Source: Erythrobacteraceae bacterium WH01K
GTDB lineage: Bacteria > Pseudomonadota > Alphaproteobacteria > Sphingomonadales > Sphingomonadaceae
DNA: 64,000 nt
Assembly (NCBI GenBank): GCA_027941995.1
Contig: CP115966.1
Coordinates: 496,001 to 560,000, forward strand
Reading direction: 5' to 3'
Positions within the stretch are counted from its first letter, which is position 1. Each line of letters opens with the position of its first letter. Made by a program: the position numbers and the translations under genes. Below, piece after piece: positions 18,116-25,685 of this stretch. The notes below the pieces were generated by a model that was given only the letters and a program-made list of their open reading frames with translations, was not told where the DNA came from and searched no databases.

Positions 18116-18873
18116 GTGAACCCGATCGCGTCTTTCTGCAAATGTGGGGACGGCAAAGAGAATACCTGATCGCGAACCACGAGTTTTACGTTGCTGAGGC
18201 GAAGCGCCGTTTGGTCGACCAGTTCGACGACAAGCATATGAAGGCAGAGGCGGATGCTGTTGGCCAGGCGTGGCTGGACGATAACCAAAAGAACTTTGAT
18301 CCCGATCGTCATGATCCTGCAGACTTTCAGGAGCGTGCCTACGACGAGATGGCGGGCTTTTATCAGGGTCTGGTGCGTCTCCAAGAAGCTACGCTCTTGA
18401 GTGTCATTGCAGGCATGTTCCACGAATGGGAAAAGCAGTTGCGTGACTGGCTCGGGAAGGAGTTCCTACACTATCGTGTCGGCGACAATGTCCGAGCGAC
18501 GGTTTGGACCGTTTCGCTCGATCATCTTTTTGAACTGCTGGATTGCTGTGGCTGGAAAGTCCGCGAATGTGATTTCTTCCAAGAATTGGAGCGCTGTAGG
18601 CTAGTCACCAATGTCTATAAGCATGGGAACGGCCCCTCCTTCGCTCGGCTAAAGGAGATCGCCCCCGATCTGGTCGAAGAGGCGGAAGGCAATTCAGCAT
18701 TCTTCGTATCTGCTCTGGATTATTCTGCGCTTCAGGTTGGTGAAGATCACTTTGCCCGGTTTGCAGCGGCTATCGGAGAATTCTGGCGGCAATTTCCAGA
18801 GAACATATATCACTCGCAAGTGACCGGCTTGCCGCAATGGCTCGAAAAAGCTCACAAGAAGGATGCGGCATGA
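18112..18873 (+). CDS. Unknown protein of the restriction-like operon, 253 aa
   Basis: Its ATG overlaps the methyltransferase stop by four bases, and its own stop overlaps the next gene by four. The protein is soluble and mainly helical, beginning MSEPDRVFLQMWGRQREYLI. The most striking motif is RLVTNVYKHGNG with N167, K170 and H171. A basic-histidine motif in a helical protein recalls HEPN-type toxins or nucleases, but the spacing between R and H differs from the usual R-x4-6-H, so this is only a possibility. I do not recognise a named family. Its fixed place in a coupled operon argues that it is a necessary component. Confidence 0.7.
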   Translation: MSEPDRVFLQMWGRQREYLIANHEFYVAEAKRRLVDQFDDKHMKAEADAVGQAWLDDNQKNFDPDRHDPADFQERAYDEMAGFYQGLVRLQEATLLSVIAGMFHEWEKQLRDWLGKEFLHYRVGDNVRATVWTVSLDHLFELLDCCGWKVRECDFFQELERCRLVTNVYKHGNGPSFARLKEIAPDLVEEAEGNSAFFVSALDYSALQVGEDHFARFAAAIGEFWRQFPENIYHSQVTGLPQWLEKAHKKDAA

Positions 18874-20057
18874 GCAAGCTCGATCGATCACCCGGCTGGG
18901 ACAAGGCAGCGGTGAACGAGATCGCCCAGAAGCAGTATGGCGGCTTGGCAGAGATGTTTGCAGCCCATGGCTGGGAAGTTGGCGATCGGGTGATTAGCCA
19001 AGTTCAGGCTCAACGCGCCGTCGAAGAATATGGGAGCGTAGAAGCCTTTGTTCGTGCGCATAAGCAGGGCAGAGAATTCAATGCAGTACTCGACCCGCTT
19101 GCGGCAATTCGCGCCGACCCACCTCAGGTTTTCTTGAAGAGCTTTCACGGTTTCACACCAGAGACTTGGGGTTTTCTCGGCTACAGCAAGGAATTTAAAC
19201 GGGACAAGTTTTTGAAGATGAGTGTGCCGGGGGCTTTGGTGGTAATTTGTGGCACCTCTAAAGCGCCAAATAAAGAAGACCGACTTCGTGTGCTGGGTAT
19301 GCAGCAGCAGTCTCATATTCTCGGCGCGAAGTGGGACTTTCTTGCGCCTGATCGTCACGCGGAAGAGCGTAGCGATCCAAGTCGTGGCGATCGATGGTAT
19401 CATGCTCTCAAGGCTATGAGGGCTTGGCGGGTTCCGCAGGAGCAACGCCCCTATGTTCGCGACATCTTCCCTACAACTCACAAGGGCGGCGATAACGGGA
19501 CAGCGATTGGCTCTTACGGCATGCGTCTCGAACCCGAGGAAGCAAGAGCTTTACTTGATCTTACGCTGGTCGAGGTGCCCGTTTTTGGGAGCGCGCAGAT
19601 TGATGTGCTTATGCCCGGCCCTGCGACTGAGTTGCTAAAGCCAAGTCGGCCCGGCCCAGTTTCTCAATCGGGCTTCGACGTGAAGGAATCGGAGGGCGAG
19701 AAGCACCTGTATGTCCTCCGGATGAGAGGCGAAACGAAAGCGCTGCTTGGGTATGACCCTGGCCATAAGGCGGTTTTCAAGGTTGGATTTTCCGTAAGCC
19801 CCGACACTCGCTGCAAGGCGCACAATAAGGCGCTACCCGCTTGCGCATTTGAGTGGGAAATCGACAAGTCTACGTTCAAGCAGGGGCGGGCGCCATTCCC
19901 TTCGTCGAAACATGCCCTTGCTGGCGAGCAAGCCATGAAGGATTCCCTAGAAGTGTCTGGAAGGTCGCTGGGAGGAGAATTCTTCTTGGCCAATGAGGCA
20001 TCAATCGAACGCGCTTGGAAACTGGGCGTGCAAGCGGCAGAGAACTGGAAACCATGA
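18870..20057 (+). CDS. GIY-YIG-like nuclease domain protein of the operon
   Basis: ATG 18870 is chosen because it forms the ATGA overlap with the preceding stop. The 395-residue protein has an N-terminal region of unknown type (about 1-90). A middle part (about 115-160) reads PGALVVICGTSKAPNKEDRL and then GMQQQSHILGAKWDF. The C-terminal part has the sequence order of a GIY-YIG domain: HLYVLRM (279-285) for the first motif, FKVGFS (303-308) for the second, then an arginine (RCKAH) and a glutamate (GEQAMK) at the expected distances. It most resembles the T5orf172/Mug113 branch. Cutting of DNA is inferred. The middle domain could be a sensor of modified DNA, but that is a guess. Confidence 0.65.
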   Translation: MSKLDRSPGWDKAAVNEIAQKQYGGLAEMFAAHGWEVGDRVISQVQAQRAVEEYGSVEAFVRAHKQGREFNAVLDPLAAIRADPPQVFLKSFHGFTPETWGFLGYSKEFKRDKFLKMSVPGALVVICGTSKAPNKEDRLRVLGMQQQSHILGAKWDFLAPDRHAEERSDPSRGDRWYHALKAMRAWRVPQEQRPYVRDIFPTTHKGGDNGTAIGSYGMRLEPEEARALLDLTLVEVPVFGSAQIDVLMPGPATELLKPSRPGPVSQSGFDVKESEGEKHLYVLRMRGETKALLGYDPGHKAVFKVGFSVSPDTRCKAHNKALPACAFEWEIDKSTFKQGRAPFPSSKHALAGEQAMKDSLEVSGRSLGGEFFLANEASIERAWKLGVQAAENWKP

Positions 20058-22153
20058 CTGCTCCTAAACCCATACCAGCCGTGTCATTCCAGACAGCTCG
20101 AACCGGCGCGTCTTCCAAGAATAATGAACTCGGCATGCGACCCATGCAGGAGCGAGCCTATGAGTATCGGGGCGAACAATATCTTCTAATCAAATCGCCT
20201 CCTGCTTCTGGCAAGTCGCGCGCGCTCATGTTCATCGCGCTCGACAAGCTGCACAATCAAGGCTTGCAGCAGGCGCTTATCGTCGTTCCCGAAAAGTCGA
20301 TCGGAAGCAGCTTTTCCGATGAACCTCTGTCAGATTTCGGGTTCTGGGCCGATTGGGAAGTCAAGCCGAAGTGGAACCTGTGCAACACGCCGGGTGACGA
20401 TGAAGAGCGCGCCGACCCTTCAAAGGTGCGAGCAGTCGGGCAGTTTCTGGAAAGCGAAGACAAGGTGCTGGTCTGCACCCACGCAACTTTCCGCTTTGCT
20501 GTGGCAGAGCTTGGCATTGAAGCTTTCGACAACCGCTTGATCGCGATCGATGAGTTTCACCACGTCTCGGCAAACCCCGAGAACCGATTGGGCAGCCAGC
20601 TTGCGGAGCTGATCTCGCGAGACAAGTGCCATGTCGTCGCCATGACGGGCAGCTATTTTCGGGGCGACGCCGAACCTGTGTTGACGCCCGAAGATGAAGC
20701 CAGATTTGAGACGGTCTCTTACACCTACTACGAACAGCTCAACGGCTATGAGCACCTCAAGTCGCTCGACATCGGCTACTACTTTTACACCGGCCCTTAC
20801 CTTGATGCGATCGGTGAGGTTCTTGATCCTGATCGCAAGACGATCGTGCATATTCCGAATGTGAATTCTCGGGAGAGCACCAAGCGTGGCAAGGTGACGG
20901 AGGTAGACCATATCCTAGAGACAATTGGGGAGTGGCAAGGAGCTGACCCTGTGACGGGCTTCCATCTGGTCGAAACTGCAGGAGGTAAGATCGTCAAGGT
21001 TGCAGACCTTGTTGACGATAGCGACCCATCGCGCCGCGCGAAGGTGCTTTCGGCTCTTAAAGACCCAGCCCACAAGAACGATCGAGATCACGTAGACATG
21101 ATCGTCGCGCTTGGCATGGCGAAGGAAGGCTTCGACTGGATATGGTGCGAGCATGCGCTCACGGTTGGTTATCGGTCTAGCCTAACGGAGATCGTTCAGA
21201 TCATCGGGCGGGCAACGAGAGACGCGCCTGGCAAAACAAGCGCGACATTCACAAACTTCATCGCCGAACCCGACGCTTCGGAGGCAGCGGTTGTTGATGC
21301 GATCAACGATACTCTGAAAGCAATCGCCGCGAGCCTGCTAATGGAGCAAGTGCTCGCTCCCCGCTTCAAATTCACCCCGAAAGATACGGGGCCGCTAGAA
21401 GACTTCGACTATGGGCCGGGTGGGTACAAAGAGGGAGAGACCAACTTTGGGGTTCGCGAGGACACAGGCCAGTTCCATTTCGAGATCAAGGGGCTGGTTG
21501 AGCCGAAGAGCGAAGAGGCATCTCGCATTTGCCGAGAGGACTTGAACGAAGTCATCACCGCGTTTGTTCAGGACAACAGCGTTTCTGAGCGCGGGCTGTT
21601 TGATAGCGACCAAAATGGCGGCGATACAGTTCCGCAGGAACTGACCCAGTTGAAGATGGGTAAGATTGTGCGCGATCGATACCCAGAGCTTGAAGCCGAA
21701 GACCAAGAGGCCATTCGGCAGCATGCAATTGCGGCACTCAATATCACCCAAAAGGCCAAAGAACTAACCGCAACTGGTGACACCGAGGGCGGGGACGATG
21801 GCGAGCAACGTGCCAACACCGCGCTCCTCGATGGAGTGCGCAAATTTGCGATGGATGTCCGCGATCTGGATATCGACCTGATCGACAGCATCAATCCGTT
21901 TCAGGCTGCTTATGCGGTATTGGCGAAGTCGATGAGCGAGGCGACACTGAAACAGGTTGCGGCTGTTATCTCGGCGAAAAAGGTGAAGGTATCTCGCGAA
22001 GAAGCCAGAGATCTGGCTGAGCGCGCCCTGAAATTCAAAAAGGAGCGCGGACGCTTGCCGGAAATAACCTCTCAAGACGCTTGGGAAAAGCGAATGGCGG
22101 AGGGCGTCGCTGCTTTCGCTAGGTACAATGCTGAGGCCGCTAACGGTGAGTGA
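20054..22153 (+). CDS. Superfamily 2 DEAD/DEAH-box helicase of the operon
   Basis: ATG 20054 overlaps the previous stop by four bases. The 699-residue protein has Walker A SPPASGKS (48-55), the DEFHH motif II (166-170), motif III MTGSYF, and motif VI QIIGRATRDAPGK (about 383-395). This is a complete SF2 helicase core resembling those of restriction systems. The C-terminal third is a separate helical region that ends with a helicase-associated-type repeat (FKKERGRLPEITSQDAWEKR). The same motif type opens the next protein. In the operon it would translocate on DNA between modification check and cleavage; this role is inferred. Confidence 0.88.
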   Translation: MTAPKPIPAVSFQTARTGASSKNNELGMRPMQERAYEYRGEQYLLIKSPPASGKSRALMFIALDKLHNQGLQQALIVVPEKSIGSSFSDEPLSDFGFWADWEVKPKWNLCNTPGDDEERADPSKVRAVGQFLESEDKVLVCTHATFRFAVAELGIEAFDNRLIAIDEFHHVSANPENRLGSQLAELISRDKCHVVAMTGSYFRGDAEPVLTPEDEARFETVSYTYYEQLNGYEHLKSLDIGYYFYTGPYLDAIGEVLDPDRKTIVHIPNVNSRESTKRGKVTEVDHILETIGEWQGADPVTGFHLVETAGGKIVKVADLVDDSDPSRRAKVLSALKDPAHKNDRDHVDMIVALGMAKEGFDWIWCEHALTVGYRSSLTEIVQIIGRATRDAPGKTSATFTNFIAEPDASEAAVVDAINDTLKAIAASLLMEQVLAPRFKFTPKDTGPLEDFDYGPGGYKEGETNFGVREDTGQFHFEIKGLVEPKSEEASRICREDLNEVITAFVQDNSVSERGLFDSDQNGGDTVPQELTQLKMGKIVRDRYPELEAEDQEAIRQHAIAALNITQKAKELTATGDTEGGDDGEQRANTALLDGVRKFAMDVRDLDIDLIDSINPFQAAYAVLAKSMSEATLKQVAAVISAKKVKVSREEARDLAERALKFKKERGRLPEITSQDAWEKRMAEGVAAFARYNAEAANGE

Positions 22154-23330
22154 ACTTTCAGACAGTGAACTGCTCGCAGAACTGGGCGTTGAAGCGAAGC
22201 AGCAGCCAGTGCGGAAATACACCGCGCGTGAAGAAAGGATCATCGCCGGGTTTGAAGACATTTGCAGGTTCTACGATGAGCATGGTCGTGTGCCACAGCA
22301 TGGTGAAGGCAACGATGTTTTTGAGCGTTTATACGCTGTCCGCTTGGACCGGCTTCGAGAGTTAGAAGACGCCAAGGAATTGCTCGCAAGCTTAGACGCA
22401 AACTGGCTGCTCAAAAAGTCAGCTAGTGACGCTCAAGTGGATAGTGCGGAGCTGGCCGATGAAGATCTCCTTGCAGAATTGGGGGTTGTAGCAGACGCGC
22501 TGGACATCACACAGCTTAAGCACGTGCAGACGCGAGCCGAAAAGAAGGCTGCGGAGGAGGTTGCGAATCGCGAGAAGTGCCCGGACTTCGAACAATTTGA
22601 ACCTCTACTCGAGAAGGTGGCAGCTGACATTGCAAGCGGCGCATTGGAAACTCGGAAGTTCGAGCTGAAGTCTGAGATTCAAGCCGGTCGTTTCTTCGTT
22701 GTGGGCGGTCAAATTGCGTACGTCGCCGACATGGGTGAGACCTTCACGACCGACCACGGTCGGTCCGATGCTAGGCTGCGCGTTGTTTTCGACAACGGTA
22801 CGCAAAGTGAGATGCTGATGCGTTCATTGCAGCGTTTGCTGAATGCGGATGGAGACGCTGGCAGGCGCGTTGTGGAGGATGACGCAGGCCCGCTGTTCTC
22901 TCGCGAGCGCGAAGAGGGCGATCAGGCCAGTGGGACTATCTATGTGCTGCGAAGTAAATCTGACCACCCGCTCGTCTCGGAGCATCGAGACCTCGTGCAT
23001 AAGATCGGAGTCACTGACATGGCCGTCGAGAAACGCATCGCAGGCGCGCGGCTTCAGTCGACCTTTCTGATGGCCGATGTCGAGATCGTTGCGACTTACA
23101 AGCTGTCAAACATGAACCGGACTAAGTTCGAGAACTTGATCCATCGCTTCTTTGCAGATGCCGCCCTCGATATTGAAGTGCTCGATCGATTCGGGAAGTC
23201 GGTGAAACCCAGAGAGTGGTTCCTCGTCCCGTTACAAGCGATCGACGAGGCAGTGTCCAGGATCATCGATGGCACGATTGTCGACTACAGATACGCTCTT
23301 GACGAGGCTCGTCTCATTTCTGCCAATTGA
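22128..23330 (+). CDS. GIY-YIG nuclease family protein with N-terminal repeats
   Basis: The 400-residue protein overlaps the helicase gene by 26 bases; a GTG at 22146 is an alternative start giving an 8-base overlap. The N-terminal part contains two copies of a short motif, DSELLAELGVEA and DEDLLAELGVVA, flanking a helicase-associated-like segment (FYDEHGRVPQ). The middle has a beta-rich domain (FELKSEIQAGRFFVVGGQIA). The C-terminal nuclease shows GTIYVLRS (269-276), KIGVT (292-296), an arginine segment (EKRIAGARLQS) and a late glutamate (KFENLIHRFF), the GIY-YIG order. It is probably the cutting subunit. No gene follows for 220 bases on this strand. Confidence 0.85.
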   Translation: MLRPLTVSELSDSELLAELGVEAKQQPVRKYTAREERIIAGFEDICRFYDEHGRVPQHGEGNDVFERLYAVRLDRLRELEDAKELLASLDANWLLKKSASDAQVDSAELADEDLLAELGVVADALDITQLKHVQTRAEKKAAEEVANREKCPDFEQFEPLLEKVAADIASGALETRKFELKSEIQAGRFFVVGGQIAYVADMGETFTTDHGRSDARLRVVFDNGTQSEMLMRSLQRLLNADGDAGRRVVEDDAGPLFSREREEGDQASGTIYVLRSKSDHPLVSEHRDLVHKIGVTDMAVEKRIAGARLQSTFLMADVEIVATYKLSNMNRTKFENLIHRFFADAALDIEVLDRFGKSVKPREWFLVPLQAIDEAVSRIIDGTIVDYRYALDEARLISAN

Positions 23331-23397
23331 ATTAGGGCCTCTGCAACTCTGCCCACCTGATCGCACATCGCCAGCATCCAACGTTCTACTTTTAGGC

Positions 23398-23442
23398 AAA
23401 AAAGACCCGCCTGGTGCGCATCGTCGAGAGGCGTGGCGGGTT
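23398..23442 (-). terminator. Rho-independent terminator for the integrase transcript
   Basis: Read on the minus strand, ACCCGCC (rc of 23435-23441) and GGCGGGT (rc of 23405-23411) form a 7-bp stem with a 23-base loop, followed directly by six T residues (rc of 23398-23403). It lies 110 bases after the integrase stop and between two convergent genes. Confidence 0.65.
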
Positions 23443-23551
23443 CTGTTGCGATGTTACTAGTGTTCTGTATCCCCATGAGCAACCCCACTGATCTGCAATT
23501 TAGGGAAACAGCTCTCGCTGAGCGGCAAGCGCCAGTCCGCATTTAGCTACA

Positions 23552-24799
23552 TCAGTTCGTGGCCACGATCTTGAGGTGGGGCCTCGGCCTGTCGAGCACC
23601 TCGACCGCTTCGCGTCGGTGCTCTGGAGCCAAATGAGCGTAACGCAGGGTCATACCGTAATCGCTGTGCCCTAGCAGTTCGCGAATGGTGTTGAGATCAA
23701 CCGCGCCCATAGCAAGACGTGAGGCGAAGTGATGGCGCATGTCATGCCAACGAAAGTCCACGATCTTCGCATCAGTGAGCAACTTCTTCCACGATGAGTT
23801 GACGTTGTCGAAGCGCGCGCCGTCTTCGCTTTCGAACACACGGCTGTTGCCGAGGTCGCATTGCGAGCGCCAGGATTTGAGAGTTTCACAGGCTTCGGCG
23901 TTCAGCGGAATATGCCGCGTCTTTCGCGACTTCGCAGTCTCAGCCGACACGGTGACGATCTGCCGGTCGAAATTCACGTGCGACCATTTGAGGTCGAACA
24001 GTTCGCCGCGCCGCATGCCGGTGTTGAGCGAAAGGAGGACCATTGGCATCAGGTGATCGGTGAACGGAACGGCGCGCAGGCTGGGTAAGAGCACTCGGCC
24101 ACGTTCACGCCGCCACTGATTGGCCGTGTCGCGCTCATTACGCATTCTGTCTTCGCGCGTCTTAAGTTGCGCGCGCAAGCGATACTCCTCGGCTTCGTCC
24201 AGGTATCGAACACGGACTTCCTTGTCCTCGCGCGCCTTCTTGACCTTGGCGATAGGGTTCACCGCGATCAGTTCCCATTCGACAGCTCGGTTGAGTGCCG
24301 CCTTGATCGCCGTGATGTCGCGATTGACGGTGTTGGTTTTGACGCCATCCTTCATGCGCTGCGCGCGCCAGCGTTCCATATCGAGCGGCGAGATGGTCGC
24401 CATCGGCATCTTGAGGAACTTCTTGAAGGCCACCTTCAGTCGCTTGAGATTGGCCTCTGCGGTTTTCTGGTGAACCCGCGCCCAGTCAGCGTAATGTTCG
24501 TCAATAAACTCGCCGAAAGTCGAAACCTGCTTGCGCTTCTGACGCTCGATGCGCGGATCGACACCGGCCCAATAAGGGCCAAGTGCGCTCTTCGATGCTT
24601 CGACTGCTTGGGCGTATCCCATGCTGGTCAAGCGACCGAGCCGGATGCGCTTTCCGCGCTCGAATTCGAGATACCATGTCTTTACGCCGGAGGGCTGGAC
24701 CCGCAGCAGAAGCCCGCCGAATTTTGGGTCGCGCAATTCATAAGGCTTCGCTCTTGCGGCTGCTTTTAATGCTACAGAATTGTTTAGCACGGGATGCAT
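23552..24799 (-). CDS. int: Tyrosine recombinase / site-specific integrase of the element
   Basis: ATG 24799 is chosen because the protein then begins MHPVLNNSVALKAAARAKPY, matching the N-terminal DUF4102-like arm-binding domain (KPYELRDPKFGGLLLRV). Residues about 100-190 are the core-binding SAM-like domain. The catalytic domain shows the first arginine in LSLNTGMRRGELFDLKW, HxxR in WHDMRHHFASRL, and LLGHSDYGMTLRYAHL with the nucleophilic tyrosine. All active-site residues appear present, so the enzyme may be active. Its start faces the tRNA-Arg fragment 187 bases away, the standard layout for an integrase next to its attachment site. It would catalyse integration and excision at tRNA-Arg(CCG). 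Confidence 0.93.
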   Translation of the reverse strand: MHPVLNNSVALKAAARAKPYELRDPKFGGLLLRVQPSGVKTWYLEFERGKRIRLGRLTSMGYAQAVEASKSALGPYWAGVDPRIERQKRKQVSTFGEFIDEHYADWARVHQKTAEANLKRLKVAFKKFLKMPMATISPLDMERWRAQRMKDGVKTNTVNRDITAIKAALNRAVEWELIAVNPIAKVKKAREDKEVRVRYLDEAEEYRLRAQLKTREDRMRNERDTANQWRRERGRVLLPSLRAVPFTDHLMPMVLLSLNTGMRRGELFDLKWSHVNFDRQIVTVSAETAKSRKTRHIPLNAEACETLKSWRSQCDLGNSRVFESEDGARFDNVNSSWKKLLTDAKIVDFRWHDMRHHFASRLAMGAVDLNTIRELLGHSDYGMTLRYAHLAPEHRREAVEVLDRPRPHLKIVATN

Positions 24800-24985
24800 T
24801 GCGATCTTTCCTCCGACCACAAAGTAGCGAATCCGTAAGTGAAATGTAAGTGCAGGAGGGGTGAACGCAGCGCAACAAATGCGAACGATTCGCAACTTTG
24901 TAATACCAAAATAACGCAATAAAAATAATTATTTATGGTTCATTTTCGTTCTGCTGCGTTGCAACAAAATGCACCATTTTTACAG

Positions 24986-25030
24986 CTCCGAAGGCAGAGG
25001 TCACAGGTTCGAATCCTGTCGGGTGCGCCA
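24986..25030 (+). other. Attachment site: 3' half of tRNA-Arg(CCG)
   Basis: The 45 bases match the tRNA-Arg(CCG) 3' half: anticodon loop CTCCGAA, 3' anticodon-stem strand GGCAG, T-arm with GGTTCGAATCC, acceptor strand GGGTGCG and an encoded CCA at 25028-25030. The 5' half (D-arm and 5' acceptor) is missing; upstream sequence is AT-rich and unrelated. It is therefore not a functional tRNA but the duplicated core left at the distal end by integrase-driven insertion into an intact tRNA-Arg, which is outside the window to the left. Confidence 0.85.
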
Positions 25031-25084
25031 GCTTTTCCGCCGTTTTCTGATTTGGACGGCACGCAAGCTCCGGCGAAACTCCGG

Positions 25085-25414
25085 TTAATCTAACGAGAAC
25101 GCGCCTGGGGCAGCGGCTTCGATGCGGTCGATCAACTCCTCGATAAGTCGAACCGCATCGACGAGATAAGCCTCATGATAAGGCGTTGCATATTTGTCAG
25201 AAACGTTCGGTCGGATATGGCCCAACATAAGCCGACCTTGGGTATCCCATGCGCCGATCCGCTCCAGCCGTGGCCTGATGGAGCGAGACGGTGCTGCGGC
25301 GGATGAGCTTTTCGCCGCTTTGACCGCTGCCAGGAAGCCCAAGTGTATTCGCCATTTGCCGAGGGCAGTTCGAATGGACCCGCTTTTGACGAATTTTCCT
25401 TCGTTCGCATTCAA
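25085..25414 (-). pseudogene. Remnant of a second phage-type integrase (C-terminus)
   Basis: The last 45 or so residues of this frame read RLMLGHIRPNVSDKYATPYH followed by EAYLVDAVRLIEELIDRIE. That is the final helix region of a tyrosine recombinase, including LGH and the nucleophilic tyrosine context. The upstream codons do not carry the expected catalytic arginine or HxxR and read as low-complexity serine and arginine, so the gene is truncated or frameshifted. It begins 54 bases beyond the attachment site and differs from the intact integrase at 23552-24799. It is best explained as debris of an earlier insertion at the same tRNA. Confidence 0.6.
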
Positions 25415-25500
25415 GAGCGGGGCTAACTGCCGAGGGCCCGAACCAGAGGACGGTATTTGTCAGACTGCTGGCGGCCGAAAGGGTTGAGATCGAGGTCGCC

Positions 25501-25683
25501 ATGTGCCTGAAGATCGCTCTGGGATCGCGCTCATTCTTCGAAGACTCATCAATCACCGAAGGACAGATTGCGGAATACAAGCGCGACCTCAGGTTCTTCA
25601 CTAACCTGCGCAAGATCGCGAAGCAGGACGCACAGGAAACCGTCGATTACAGCGCTTACGAAGATCAAATCAGGAGACTGGTT
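25501..25683 (+). pseudogene. Remnant of type I restriction enzyme subunit HsdR (C-terminal part)
   Basis: The frame encodes LKIALGSRSFFEDSSITEGQ, then AEYKRDLRFFTNLRKIAKQD and ETVDYSAYEDQIRRLV. This is the characteristic C-terminal segment of HsdR motor-nuclease subunits, which normally continues with DKxVVG. Here it is cut off at about 25683, where the sequence joins the end of the hydratase gene on the other strand. No helicase or nuclease part precedes it. It is a dead fragment marking a recombination junction. The frame is open upstream to about 25430 but without a recognisable match. Confidence 0.65.
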
Positions 25684-25685
25684 GG

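Larger units (their letters stand above)
1..25030. mobile_element. Integrated mobile element, right part, ending in a tRNA-Arg attachment site
   Basis: The right border is the 3' half of tRNA-Arg(CCG) at 24986-25030, with a tyrosine integrase reading away from it 187 bases inside. The tRNA fragment is on the plus strand, so the intact tRNA-Arg must lie to the left of the element; no second copy of the fragment was found by eye in 1-24985, so the left end is outside the window. Inside are AlpA, a coupling protein, a MobF relaxase, ArdC and a restriction-like operon, all typical island cargo. GC is lower and more variable than to the right of 25686. It is inferred, not shown, that 1-8100 belongs to the same element rather than to flanking chromosome. 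No mating-pair-formation genes are seen, so it looks mobilisable rather than self-transmissible. Confidence 0.6.

Noticed and set aside
24986..25030. A functional tRNA-Arg gene
   Set aside because: The 5' half with the D-arm and 5' acceptor strand is missing, so only an attachment-site duplicate is present.
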